A stretch of DNA of 64,000 bases from Warburgia ugandensis. Its lineage: Eukaryota; Streptophyta; Magnoliopsida; Canellales; Canellaceae. The notes beneath the pieces are model-generated. The model worked only from the letters and a program-made list of their open reading frames with translations, had not been told where the DNA came from and did no database searches. Both the position numbers and the translations under genes were made by a program. This document shows positions 36,111 to 50,054 of this stretch, in pieces; position 1 is the stretch's first letter, and each line of letters opens with the position of its first letter. Location: positions 26,113,437 through 26,177,436 of the forward strand of contig CP141138.1 in the NCBI GenBank assembly GCA_035236585.1. The letters run 5' to 3'.

Positions 36111-36815
36111 GAACTAATAGTCCCATGTTGCTTATGATAAAGATAGTAAGAGGAGGGGAAGCCCCATACAAAGCCTCCCCCACCCAGGCTTCTCTCATCA
36201 GAAATCTTTCAAGTCTTTGCTCATTTTTCTTTGGGTTTCGAAGGGTGATTTGCTTTTTCTCTCTGGTTTTCAAAAGTTAGGGGCTCTTTGAGATCTATTT
36301 CTTTGTATTCCTACGTTCTTTAAGACCTTGATAAATTGTTCCTCAAATTTCTTGCACTCTTTGAGACCTAATAGTTGCCAAATTCCTTAGTCTATTTAAG
36401 ACCTAATAGTCATTACATCAAGAATATCATACCTTTTAGAAGTTGAAATTTGAAGACAAGTTTTAGTACTCTTTGAGACTTCAAATTTATGTGGTGCTTT
36501 TCTCTAAGAGATTGTTCCAGTAGTTAAACAGACAAAGAATTGATGATTTATTACTAAATTATTTTCTAAGTTTTAGAGGCATTCATTATTAAGACCAGAG
36601 TGCGAAAATATTCTAATCATGCAATTAGACAAGGTACAAATTGAGTTTGAGTTGGTTGAATCTTGGAGATAGAGCTGTCATATCCCTTGCACAATTTAGA
36701 AAGCTTCAATTATCTTCAAGAAATACATTTTAATTTGTTCCTCTAACCAAGGTTCATCGGATTCAGTTTGTTAAATGCATTAAATTACTAAAAATTTGAA
36801 TATAGTGATACCTCC

Positions 36816-37770
36816 ATGGATTCTATTAACATATCATCTACTAAAATTAGTTTCTTGAACCCCGATATGTTGATCCCTAATATGAATATGATTCAAAAGT
36901 TTGATGGAGAAAACGTCAAAAGATGTGAACAGAAGATTACCTTTTATCTGAAAACACAAAAGATGACACATGTTTTGACTGAAGCATGCCCAAAATTTGC
37001 TAAAATCATTATTTCTGGTGATGTTACTGAAGTAGTTGCACAACAAGCTAATGCGGACCTACTAAATAAAATTGATAAATGGGTAGAAGATGATGATAAG
37101 CCAAGAAATAAAAATTTGATGGTTGTGTCTATTGAATTTTACGTTTAGTAGTCTAAAACTACTAGGTTAGCGAAAGGTCTCTAGGATACTTTGAATGGAA
37201 TTTATCTAAGGAAGAAAAAATGAGGAAGAAATTTCTCTTCGTAAACTATTTGGACTTTAAATTTGAGCACAACAAATCCATTGCTCCTCAAGAACTAGAA
37301 TTGCATATCATAGAGAATGCAATTAATACAACCAAAGATCCAACTCTTAATAGTTTTCATATTAGCACCATTATTTTAAAGCTACCATATTCTAGAAAAA
37401 TGTTTCTCACAAGACTTTTGCATAAGAATGAGAAGATGACACACAATTAGTTGCTGAATTATCTGTTCATAGAAGATAATAATAGAGTAAAAAAGGCTAC
37501 TTCAAAAGAACCTATTGCAAAGGCCCACGTAATGGAAGGTAAAAGGAAGAGAAACCTCACTTAGAGGAAGAACAACAAGTTCAACACTTAAAATCATAGT
37601 CCTATGGGGAAGCTCTTTCAGAAGCAATATGGGAATGAAGTCAACAAATAAGTTAAAAAAGAACTTATTTGCTATGTGTGAGGAAAGAAAGCATGCATGT
37701 CTACATACTACAAATTGAGGAGGAAACTTTTTTATGACAAGCAAATTAGGATGATCATACCAAAAAAAAA
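36816..37770 (+). pseudogene. Copia gag remnant
   Basis: Peptides MIQKFDGENVKRCEQKITFY and LKTQKMTHVLTEACPKFA (about 36880-37000) are the start of UBN2-type gag. A second gag block starts near 37240 (VNYLDFKFEHNKSIAPQELE). A knuckle-like remnant lies near 37670-37740. Broken. Confidence 0.8.
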
Positions 37771-38362
37771 AAGAGAATATAAGTTGTTAACCCTACATTG
37801 AACTCAATGGGCTTAAAGACCTATAATTGACTAATAGTTGGTTACCCTATATTGTGACCAGGTTCAAAGGGACAAACTACCTATTTGGATCTATCAAGAT
37901 GTACTACACATATTTTTATGAATAAAATTCATTTCCATCCCTACTGCCTATGCAATATGACTTGTAGTGATGGAAGATGACTAATGTCTTAATGAGTCTA
38001 TAAACCAGTTTTGGGATTATGGTGCAGACAAAGGCACCATTGATAGACTCAAGTTGGGTGTCAAAGGTGGGGATGCCTCCTATAACTCAAGTTGATCTCT
38101 AAAACACTCAACAAAATAGAGGATTAGCACATGGCAGATAATAAAAGCACCCAATTTAAGTACAACTATCTTCTTGAGAAAAGTGCATGTTACAATTATT
38201 ACCTTGGGATAGTAGGTCAATACTTATTTTACTTGTTACTTTGATATTCCTTGAATTATATAAACTAGGGGGAAGTTCAAGACCCTATTCACTTTTTCTA
38301 ATGTACAAATTTTGTTGAATTCCTAAGTTAGTATTTCATATATATATATAATACTTAATTTA

Positions 38363-38541
38363 AGGGGAGACTGGCACAATGGTAAAAGTTGTCGTCATGT
38401 AATCTTGAGGTCACGGGTTCAAGGTGTAGAATCAGCCTCTTACAAAAATGCAAGATAAGGCTGCCTACTTTAGGCCATTGTGGCCCGCCTCTTCTCGGAC
38501 CTTGCATAGGCGGGAGCTTCGTGCACCGGGGCTGCCCCTTT
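38363..38541 (+). mobile_element. Au SINE, near full length
   Basis: It starts GGGGAGACTGGCACAATGGT, carries GGTCACGGGTTCAAGG (B box) and the CAGCCTCTTAC block, and ends GGGGCTGCCCCTTT. Flanking ATACTTAATTTA (about 38351-38362) and ATACTTAAATTT (about 38548-38559) are the likely target duplication. Confidence 0.9.
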
Positions 38542-39483
38542 GATAAAATACTTAAATTTTCTTTTTCTTTTTCTTTTTATACATTAAAACTAGTGAGAAT
38601 ATTTTTTGTGTTGTTTTAACTTGAAAACAAGTAGAGGATTACTAGTTTTGTCTTTAAGTTAAAGGGATTATTAGTCCCATGCCGTCTTTCTCATATGAGT
38701 TGCTAAGAGACATCTCTATAAAAGGGCCCCCCATTGATTCTCATAAAGAGTGTAGAGGAGAAGAACCACTATATAAAGGAAGCACCCCCGCTATATTGCG
38801 ATTCTTGTCCCAAGGCTTCTCTTAATTATTAATCTTTCAAGATTTGAGATTTATGAAGGTGCTCTGCTAGGGTCTCTTTAGGATTTTAAGGGTGCTTTGC
38901 TTAGTTTATTCTCTTTAGTTTTTAGAAGTTAAAGACTCTTTGACATCTCTTTCTTTGTCTATTCAATCTAGACTCTTTGACACTTTGATTATTTCTCAAA
39001 TTCCTTAGCCTCTTTAGGACCTATCACTTGCCAAGTTCCTTAAACTCATTGAGACCTAACACTTATTGCATCTAGATTATCATACCCCTTGCTACTTGAA
39101 ACTTGAAGACAAATTTCTATATTCTTTGAGGCTCAGAACTTATAATTTCTAAATTTTCATACTCTTTCAAACTTGAGATATGTATTGTGCTTTTCTTTAA
39201 GAGATTGTTGCACTAGTTGGACAAACAAAGAATTGATAATTTCATACTAAATTATTGTCCAAGTTTTTTGAGAAATTCATTATCAAATACTAAGGTATAT
39301 ACCAATTTTGATCATCCAAAAACAATTGAAGTGCATATTGGTTTTGGCTTGTTTGAATCCTAGAGATAAGACTGTCATATCTCTTGAACAGTTGAGGAAA
39401 TTTCAATTGTCTTCAATAAGTTTATTTTGACAGTGCCTCTAAATCAAAGTCCATCAAATTCAGTTTATGCAAGACATTAGAGC

Positions 39484-40250
39484 TTCATTCATACATAAGA
39501 CACATGATATCAAGTAGCTCTTCTATCTTGAGTTTGTCTACCTGTCATTTTATAAATATCATTGTTTGAACTCAAGTAAAACTAACTTTTGCTCATATTT
39601 AATTTTCTATAGACCTCTTATGTCCATCTCTAAACTCTCTGATCTTGGCATTAACTTAGGATTAAGTACAAGAATGGCTCATATTTGTTGATGAAATGTG
39701 TTGATACCATATTTGTATCTACAATTGGTCATACAATACATTTTTTGAGTCAAAACCTTTCTAAAAGTAAGTTTTCAAGTTGATATCTCCATGAATTGGT
39801 ATTCACATATTTCATATTAGAGCTTGTATTAATCTTAGTAATCTTGCCTTAAAGAGATAGAATTGGTATTCTCATATTTCATATTGGCATCTCCCTCTTG
39901 ACGTATTCCTTAAATTGATAATTTCATTGCTAGTGTTTTTTTTTTTTTTTTTTTTTTTTTCGCCTTCCCTCTATTAATGGAGTATGGTAATTAGTTTTTT
40001 AGAATCCTTAACATTAGCTTTCTCAGCCTAATTCTTATCCTTTATTTGAAACATCTTTCAAAGACGATGATAGCTTGCAAATTCTCAATGACTGCTAATT
40101 CACTTGTAGTGATATAAAATTCAACACTTGAGGTAATCATAAATTTAAAATCCTGATAGTTCCAAGCACAAATAAATGAGGGTTGTATCAGGTTTCAAAC
40201 AACATAAAATGTTTTGGCAAATCCTATGTCATGAATCTAAAGATTATGAC
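39484..40250. other. Intergenic, nothing recognised
   Basis: AT-rich. A (T)n run lies at about 39936-39960. No coding signal. Confidence 0.6.
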
Positions 40251-41389
40251 ATTCCCTTAGGCTAGGGCTTTCCCTATAACCAACACACTACATCAGAGCC
40301 TGGATGTAGTAAGAAATGGGCAAGGGTTGTTAAGGCATTCCCTTATAAGTGACATAGTGCATCGAATCTTGGGGGTAGAGGGAAATGGGCAAGTGCTGAT
40401 AGAGCATTCTATAAAAAGTGACATGCAGCATCAAAGCCTAGGTGTAGTGGAAAATTAGGCTAGTGTTCCCGTATTGTTCTAAATGGGAGCATGTAAGGAG
40501 ACTGGCTCAGGAGAATAAGATTCGTATCACCACATGGAATATAGACACATAGACATGTAAGAGTATGGATTTAGTATATATGATGAAACATAAGAGAGTT
40601 AACATAGCCTGCATCTAAGAAACCACGTGGAAAGGGGTTAAAATTAGAGAAATCAATGGGTATAAGCTCTAGATGTAGAAAATGACAATAATAGAAATGA
40701 TATAGGGATAGTGGTAGATAAAGAATTAAATGATAAACTCATATATGTTAGAAGAACCAATAATATAATTCTACTAATAAAACTTGTCTTAGGAGAGAAG
40801 ATCATAAATGTTATAAGTGCACACACCCTTTATCAAGGGTTAGAAGATAAACTCAAGAGATAACTCTAGGAAAATATGGAGACTTAAATGGTCATTTAGG
40901 AAAAGAAAAGGAAGTATATGATAGGGTACGATGTTGGAGGAAGAAATGAGATGGGGGAAGGTATCCTCAATTTTTATTTAGCATATAACCTAGCTCTAGC
41001 AAACACATACTTTAAGAAAAGGGATGAATACTTACTAACCTTTAAACGTGGATCATATGAAAGTCAAATGGACTTTTTGCTACTTAGGAATATTGAAAGA
41101 TCAATGTGTAAGGATTGTAAGGTGACACCTGATGAGAGTTTAACCACACAAGATAAGTTGATGGTTATGAATACTTATATTAAGAGATGGAAAAAAGGAA
41201 ATGAACTTAATAGGTGTCAAAAAAACTAAGTGGTGGAACTTAAAACAAAAAAAGATAACATCATTTAGAAAAAAGTTTATGATAGAAGGAAAGTGGAACA
41301 ATGAAACAAAAGTAAACACCATGTGGACTAATATGGTCAAGTCCAAAGACACTGGCAAAAGATATCCTAGGAATATCTAAAAGTAAAAG
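40250..41389 (+). mobile_element. RTE-clade LINE, 5' part with endonuclease
   Basis: It opens with three imperfect 70-85 bp repeats (starting at about 40251, 40336 and 40405), a plausible 5' leader. Coding starts near 40510 with IRITTWNI, the first block of the apurinic endonuclease. The open frame 40918-41229 carries GGRNEMGEGILNFYLAYNLA, LANTYFKKRDEYLLTFKRGS and QMDFLLLR with CKDCKVTPDESLTTQDKLMV, the C-terminal endonuclease blocks of plant RTE. Stops and frame shifts occur earlier (for instance in the WNI segment). Reverse transcriptase is absent: the LINE ends near 41390 where an LTR-like sequence begins. Confidence 0.88.
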
Positions 41390-42764
<1,375 letters not shown>

Positions 42765-42769
42765 CTGGT

Positions 42770-42916
42770 TGTAACACCCTAGGTTTTTCATGAAAATTTT
42801 TTGCATTTATTTTGGAAAGGTGGTGTACCAATATTTTTAGAAATTCAACAACAGCAAAAAACATGTTCTTTGAAATTCATTTTCTCAAAAACCTGAATGT
42901 CACCTTTATACTCACA

Positions 42917-42952
<36 letters not shown>

Positions 42953-45900
42953 TTTTAGAATATAGATATTCATTTTTTAAAACAGGACCGATCCAGTGGT
43001 TCACTTGTACAACCCCTATAACATTATATTAAATATCCAATATCACAATTCAAATGACTAACTATACAATACAAAGGCTTTAATAAAATATATACCTAAG
43101 CGCAGAAGTATGGTTGATTGATTCCTCTTCTTATGTACATCTTCTCCTATTGATCTGTGTTTGTGATATTGTAAACATAAAACATTTACATTATCTTAGC
43201 AAGCTATGCTTGGTAGGAGAGTTTAAGAAGCATGCTAAATCTTAAGATACATTAATTATTTCATAGTAATTAGAATATTCACAAATATAGATCAATAGGA
43301 GAAGATGTACATTAATTTAAATAAACCAATTCAATTCCATAAACCATACTCTGCATAACAGGTCTACCCATTTATATACCCATATGAAACTACGCCTTCA
43401 ATAATATACATATAACATCCATACACATATATGGAAAATGTTAAAAGACATACAAAATTATGAATATCATCTAATTTACATTCCCAGACTACACTGGGTT
43501 TCAGAATCATACCCCTCATCATGTGGGGTTCATAAGTGTCCAACCTATATTGGTATATCAATATAATCCTCATGCCCCTCACTATACAGGGTCTACAATC
43601 CTCTAGCCGTTGCTGGGAAAACAATATAAGGTATATCATCATGCAATATCATATAAGGCATCTCATAATGCCATCATATAAGCACCATAGTGCATCAAAT
43701 ATAGAGACTACTATGCTGCAGTCTAATTCGTACCAACGCACTTAGATAACTGCTTTCATACTCCAAGGATACCAAGTGTGGAAAATCATTTATGTCATGT
43801 CTATATGGGTAGACAGATCATCACAGTGGTGGCCTTCCCATATTGCCCCACCTGACATTTTACCTCTCTTTGGGCATGGTATCATCATACATATCACATT
43901 CCAGAGAGCAGGTGGCCAAACCCTACTACTCTCCTAGCATAGCATTCCCAGGCCTATGCCTGTCTAAAACAAAACTCTCAGGCCTCCATGCCCGGATGCA
44001 AAATAATCATAATAGTAAGCAATTCACCTGTTCATATATTTCATAACAAGAATAACATCTTAACTTATTTGGTGATAACCCACTAGGGATGTATCCTATA
44101 AACCTAGACTTATACATCATCAATACTGACATGGTACCTATGTACCATAAACATAATTTCACAATTCACATACATGATGTACAAGTCATAAGCATCAATT
44201 ATAACATGCAATTCTTTTAATTAACATTATTTTCATCATTACAATTTAAAACATGTTAAACACCAATCATACCATTTTAGTTTCATAACATCCATAATTA
44301 GAAATAAGATCATGTTTAGAACATGTTTCTTATTATTTAGACATGCCGTCTTAAATTTTCACTTACCTCGTGTGATGCATTCATCGAATTCCACTAGCTT
44401 TAATTGCCCTCTTTTCTTGATACATTCACATACACAGAGATATTTAAATTTAATTATGATCATAATTTTAAGAATCTGATGCAATCCAGGGCCTAGATCA
44501 TCATTATCGCATTTTTACATGGACGATCAAGACTCATGTGAGTTGATCAAGGCTTCTGTGGATGTTTGTCCTTAGTTTAGGGTTGAGATCTATGGTTGGA
44601 TTTGTGTGGACATCTAAATTGTGTTTTTCATCAGATTATATGGTCAAATTTAACTAATTTAAGGGTCTACATTGGTCAGATAGACCATTTCTACCTTTGG
44701 ATTGACGATCAGAACTCATTTATGGGGTCTAATCGTAAATCCGACGTCAACCAGTCCCTGTTTGAATAGTGACAGATCGGACGACTAAAGTTTCTTGATA
44801 GGTTTTCATCCAAATTGCATCATTCTAGTCACATCCTAGCTAATTCATGGTCCAAGTTGTCCGATCTGTTTTCTAGCACATATCACAATTTCAGTCAAAT
44901 ATAACTTCTCTTGGGTATAGATCTATCCATTAGTAAACATGGATTAACAATTCAATGGTTGGATTATCACTTGAACCTAGATTTCAAATAAAATGATACA
45001 GATTTAGCAAAATTCAACAAATCAGGAATAGGGTTCGACAAATCTTTCCTTCATAGTGTGTTTCCAGGCTTCCTCTGCCCTTGGATGAGCCGAATCAACC
45101 TTAATTTTAGTTGAACCCTCCCCAATCTTATTGCACAGTAGTTTCCTTCCTCAATCAACAACCTAAATAATCCTATATCTCATCATAGCCATGGGGTTCA
45201 TGTTCTCCTAGGCCAGCTGTGGATGATGACTTGCTCAGATCAAGGATTCGAGCTACTGTCGTCTCCAACGACAACCTGCAAACTTTGGCCAGGTGCCAAA
45301 CCCTGGTTTCCTCCTCCAATCGTAGTAGAACTAAAGGGCTTTTGCCCTAAACTTTGAGGCGAGCAAGGTGGGGGCTTCAGATCTGAAATCTGAGCCCCCA
45401 ATTATCTCCAGCGAGCTTCTCATCTTCCGGTGACATGGAAACCCCCCAAAACCTTTTTTTTCTTCTTCTTCTCCAGCAGGCCTGCACTTCTCTGGCGTGC
45501 AGGTCGCCTTTTCCCCTTTCTTTCCTCTCTTCTCCTTCCTCTTCCCTCTTCTTCTTCTTCTTCTTCTTCTTCCCCCTCTCTTCTTTCCCATTTTCTCTTC
45601 CTCCCCATCTAGTTCTGTTGGGTTTTGGGAATAGACCTAAGTCTATCCCCTACATTTCACTTAAGTGGGGGGTGCCGTTATTAAATGTGCCCCCCTTTTG
45701 TTATTTTAATTTTGTTTTCTTTTATTTGTTTTAAAGTTTTATAATGGTGTTTTTACTTTTCTGAACACCATGATATTAGTCAAAGAAAAGGTAAGACATA
45801 CTAATGATGTTTTTCAACTCTATTGACTGTCACATTCCAACTCCTGCAAGTGGGGCCTATGTAGCAAAATTAATAAAATACCCTTTTGTAAGAAAATTAC

Positions 45901-46421
45901 CGTTTATTCATCCAATCTCCTATTTCAATGAACTTAGTGTCATTGGATTCGTATCGATGAGTATAATTCAAATTTTATAATTTCAATTTCATGTTCTTAG
46001 TTTTTTTAACTTTTAGTTACCAAAATAGCCCTGACTTCGAAGTCTCATAACTTCCTCATCGAGACTCTATTTTTAACTTTCTTTGAGTCGTTGGATTTCA
46101 TTTTCTGAGTACTATCTAATGATTTCAGTTTTAGTTTCAAATTATAATTCTATAAAGAAAAAGATATGTCCCTTGAAAACTCATAACTTGATCATGGAAT
46201 AGTAAAATTTTAGGGTGAAATTCATCTATAATGCGATTTTAGTATTCTTTATATCGTTCGATTAAAATTTTCAAGTACATTCCAAACATTCATGTGTCCA
46301 CTCAATTCCATTTCTATATAAAATTTTATTTTCTTTGGGTCAAAATTCCAATTATATTCTAAAATTCTAATTTCACATAATAATGCCCAGAATAGTATTT
46401 ACAAAATTTAGAGTTGTTACA
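42770..46421 (-). mobile_element. Giant solo LTR (3.65 kb) of a gypsy-type element
   Basis: It starts TGTAACACCCTAGG and ends GTTGTTACA, with the perfect target duplication CTGGT at 42765-42769 and 46422-46426. No coding sequence, primer site or second LTR is present, so it is a solo LTR. Its minus strand resembles 51924-59344 read forward: TTTGGAATGTACTT near its start, ATGCTATGCTAGGAGAG and GGTTTGGCCACCTGCTCT in its middle. It is therefore a reversed member of a related family. TGTAAC...GTTACA ends are common in plant chromoviruses. Confidence 0.9.
42920..42949. repeat. (AT)n microsatellite
   Basis: About 15 AT units inside the solo LTR. Confidence 0.95.
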
Positions 46422-46426
46422 CTGGT

Positions 46427-47000
46427 GACGTCTTTTTATTCCTTATTTTTATCTAGATTCAATCTAAACTGTTGAAATTCCTCTGAAACTGAGATTTTCA
46501 ATCCAAGAAGTTGTATAAACTTGATTTTAGATCGGAAGCATCCATAGGAATTGCCTTGACAAGACAGACCTATTAAAATGATAAAATTTAGGATTTGGAT
46601 AAATCTTGAATACTAGTTTTGGGCCATAGACTTTAGCTGGCTTAGATTTATAGATAGGAGGCAATTAGACTTCAAATATTTAAATAATTGGTTGATATAG
46701 TATAATATAGACACTGATTTATAGTCTGATTATCCAAATGATCTAAAATAGTAACATTTTATGACAAGGAAATATAAAATTATCGATTTGATTGATTAGA
46801 GGTAGTTCTCACTGTCAAATCAATAAATTACCTTTATATATACAATTAGATGATTTAAAACACTAATGATATGTAGGATCAAGATGTATTAGATCTAGAT
46901 AGTAACGATTAAGATACTCAAAATAGACATTAAGAGCAATCTATTAGTAGGATCATCCTAAAAAATTTGGATTGAGTAAGATTAGACCTTGTATAGCTTA
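46427..47000. other. AT-rich, unassigned
   Basis: Between the solo LTR and the CACTA subterminal region. It may include the CACTA left end, which I could not locate. Confidence 0.4.
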
Positions 47001-47368
47001 GATTTAACTTTTGAAGTTATTTTTTTGAAAACAAGTTCAAAAGTTTGACTTTTAAAGACATTTTATTGAAAGCGACTTTAAAAGTACACAATATTTTATA
47101 ATTTTTTTAATTCAAAATATATTCACCTTTTATGCTAGTACTTTATAATATCTAACAAATAATATACAATGAAATGACCTTTTTATGATAGTGAATATTG
47201 ATTCATGCATTCTTTTTATGCACACACATATATATAGCTCATTGTCAATATTGATCCATATAGCTCATGACAAAAGCAGAGCTAAAAATTATAAACATGA
47301 ATATATATATATATATATTACAACTAACTAATATACATATTCCATTTACCCCAAAATATATATTGTTT

Positions 47369-47902
47369 TCAAATCCAAGCACCTTCCTCACCATTGTCAC
47401 ACACATAATCCTCATTTTCACTAAGTAGTGCTTCGATTGATGGGATTGTTTTGGTAATAGAAGGGTAATTGATTTTAGCATTTCCTAGATCGTCTTCCTC
47501 ATAAAAATTGCTCAGATAGGATGATAAAACTATTGACCATCTCTTATCACGTTCATCTTGTATGTAGAATACTTGTTTTGCTTGAGATGCCAAAATAAAT
47601 TGATCAATTTTATAGCCAATCCTATTGAGGTCAACCAATGTTAATCTGAGGGCATCAGTTTTGATGCTATTGTGTGCCACCTAATTGCACTTAAACACAA
47701 CCACAGTTTTGAAAGTATAATCCAAGGCCCAAATCTCTCTTATAACCCTGTAATAAATATCATCCGCCACTATTGGCCTATTATTATTTGAACTTGAAAA
47801 GAATGTAGCATTAGCAATTAAGCTAAGTCTACTATTTTGTTGTACTTGAGTTATCATAGTCTTTTGTGTAAAAGCGATAACCATTGATGGTAAATTTGGC
47901 AT
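47369..47902 (-). pseudogene. CACTA DUF4216 region
   Basis: Peptide DQFILASQAKQVFYIQDERD followed by KRWSIVLSSYLSNFYEED (about 47480-47610) matches the DUF4216 signature found at the C terminus of CACTA transposases. The frame 47681-47902 upstream (IREIWALDYTFKTVVVFKCN) is the preceding part. One stop separates the two frames (VFKCN, then stop, before the next segment), which are otherwise colinear. Confidence 0.85.
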
Positions 47903-48023
47903 ATTTTATTACTTCTGGTCATGGTTCCATTGCCATCCAGCCGAAGGTTTCTAATATACCGGTGCTTGCTACTTCTCGTTAATCTTGAATTTATGTATAT
48001 TAAGTAGGCTTAAGTAAGATTAA

Positions 48024-48071
48024 TACATACATACATACATACATACATACATACATACATACATACATACA

Positions 48072-48102
<31 letters not shown>
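48024..48102. repeat. (ATAC)n microsatellite
   Basis: About 19 tetranucleotide units between the DUF4216 and DUF4218 parts, so probably in an intron of the CACTA gene. Confidence 0.97.
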
Positions 48103-48103
<1 letters not shown>

Positions 48104-48399
48104 GAATGTAGTTTTTTAACTTAAATGAGCTTTCTTTTATTTTACCTTCTTACACTGTCAATTATTGAAAGTACGACAATGCTCAAATTGTAACACTTCT
48201 GTTTCTTTGCGTAACTTGGATTCTTTGCCTTGAGTACATCCATGTGTTCGCTGCGTACATGCATAAAAATTAATAGAGTAATCACGGAAAATGAAATTAA
48301 CCATCAGTAATTAAATTTTACATAACTGCAGCATGCATGATCAACTTACTCAATGTAAGGTTGGACTTCATCAACATTTCACAACACATAAAGATGCGC

Positions 48400-48961
48400 C
48401 TAGTCTCATTCTTTATAGTCAACGGTCAATACATGACCACTCGATAGAGGTTCATCAACCTTTGGATAATGAAATGCAATTGATTGTTTCTTTCTTTGGA
48501 TTCCAATGGCATTCACTCATGCTAAGTACTCTGTGCAAAACTCTACTGCTTCCACTGCAATATAACAATCAGCTATGCACCCCTTTGGCCGATTGTGATT
48601 ATGTACATACCCTTTTAAAATTTTCATGTATCTCTCAAACGGATACATCCATCACAAGTAAAATAGCCCATAAAGTTTGACCTCATCAATGAGATGCACT
48701 GTTAAGTGTGCCTTGATGTTAAAGAAGGATGGTGGGAAGATTATCTCAATCTCACATAAAGTTGTCACTAGATGACCTTGAATTTCTTGCAATTTTGAAA
48801 CATTAACCACCTTCTTGCATTAAGCATTAAAGTAGCAGAATTTTGTAATAGCTCTCCTAACTTTGTTTGGTAACATAGAACGTATTGCTACTGGCAGTAG
48901 TTGTTGCATCAATGCATGGAAATCGTGGGACTTCATCCCTAATAATTTTAACTCTTCCATA
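48400..48961 (-). pseudogene. CACTA DUF4218 region
   Basis: Not visible as one long open frame, but the minus-strand translation is clear. It has MKSHDFHALMQQLLPVAIRS, VRRAITKFCYFNA, then a single in-frame TAA, then LQEIQGHLVTTLCEIEIIFP and HLTVHLIDEVKLYG. After a small frame change come WMYPFERYMKILKGYV and HNRPKGCIADCYIAVEAVEF. These are the core blocks of DUF4218. Apart from one stop and one frame change the domain is well kept. Confidence 0.85.
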
Positions 48962-49262
48962 GAACAATGTTTTTAAAGTTTGAAGAGTAGCAATCGGAGA
49001 CTTTGAGCTCAAACAAGGTTTTACACATTATTCTCCTCTCCTCTCCATTTAGAGTATAATTTTCCTTAGGCAGGTATGTTCCTTGACTGCCCCTATCCTA
49101 AGGGTGCAACCTCCTCTTCAAACCCATGTTCATAGAATTCATTCAAGCTACAAGTCCATCCTTTGTTTTTCCTAAGATATTAAGCAAGGTATTGGTCAAG
49201 CTTTCACACACATTCTTCTCAATGTGCATGACATCAAGCACATGGCACATATGTAGTGATTT

Positions 49263-49954
49263 CTAGTATGACAAACAAAAAAATATTAATTTTTTCTTCC
49301 AACAACTTCTACAATTACTTTCACCTGCACGTTTACTTGATTTCTTCGTATTCTTTCCCCACAAGACATTAATATTTTCAACCTGCTCCAATACCTGACT
49401 TCTTGTCAACATCTTCAAAGGTGTATTTGTCTCTACATTCTTGTTAAATTCTTCCTTCTTAGAACGATATGGATAGTCTCTATGCAACCATCTTCTGTGC
49501 CTAAGGAATGTTATTTTCCTATCATGTTTAAGTCGTACAGTACATGTTTGATCATTACAGATAGGACAAGCATCGTATCCCTTCACAGTGCATCTTGACA
49601 AATTACCGTATGCCTGGAAGCCGCTTATTGTCCACAACAATATAGCCTTTAGGGTGAATGACTCTTTCCTGTATTTGTCGTATGCTTTAACGCCTATGTC
49701 TCATAACGTCTTAAGATCATTAATCAAGGGAGATAGGTACACGTTAATATCATTCCTAGCTACTTTGGACCCGATATCAACATAGTTAGCATCATGAACT
49801 TTCTCTTCATATATAGAGATGTTGGAAGGTTGTAACAAACTAATATAACGGGCCAACAACTATATCTACTACTCATAGAACCATGAGGATTAATCCCATC
49901 TACATATAATGCAAGACGTAGGTTTCTAGTTTCTTCACCAAAATTAGGCCACAT
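49263..49954 (-). pseudogene. CACTA Tnp2 transposase, C-terminal part
   Basis: The frame 49760-49954 has NLRLALYVDGINPHGSMSSR, YSCWPVILVCYNLPTSLYMK and MLTMLISGPK. The frame 49263-49640 has WTISGFQAYGNLSRCTVKGY, DACPICNDQTC (zinc-binding cysteines) and FLRHRRWLHRDYPYR. These are consecutive blocks of the Tnp2 catalytic region. The stretch between them (49641-49759) is shifted out of frame. Confidence 0.9.
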
Positions 49955-50054
49955 GAAGTCTATGAGTTTCCATGTTGGGTTATTTGCTGGATGGCATGAA
50001 AAGCTATATCTACTTTGTCATTGGCATGCCACACTAATTTATTCGTTGTTTCTG

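Larger units (their letters stand above)
36115..39483 (+). mobile_element. Old Ty1/copia relic with diverged LTRs
   Basis: 36115-36785 and about 38668-39483 are direct repeats with many differences. Shared landmarks are TAGTCCCATG at the left, GCTTTTCT(C/T)TAAGAGATTGTT in the middle, and TTCAGTTT at the right edge. Between them only gag and a small pol-like remnant remain. Most of pol is gone. An Au SINE lies just before the 3' LTR. No target duplication was identified and the ends are approximate. Fossil, clearly the oldest LTR element in the window by LTR divergence. Confidence 0.7.

Noticed and set aside
46860-46880. CACTAATGATATG as the left CACTA terminus
   Set aside because: No matching inverted end was found on the right side, where TAGTG occurs at about 51707 and 51825 in different contexts.
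48024-48102. Short regularly spaced repeats as an array of interest
   Set aside because: It is a plain ATAC microsatellite without spacers.
48333-48680. Plus-strand open frame of 115 codons as a gene
   Set aside because: It is the complement of the DUF4218 region of the CACTA transposase, whose minus-strand translation has clear family motifs.
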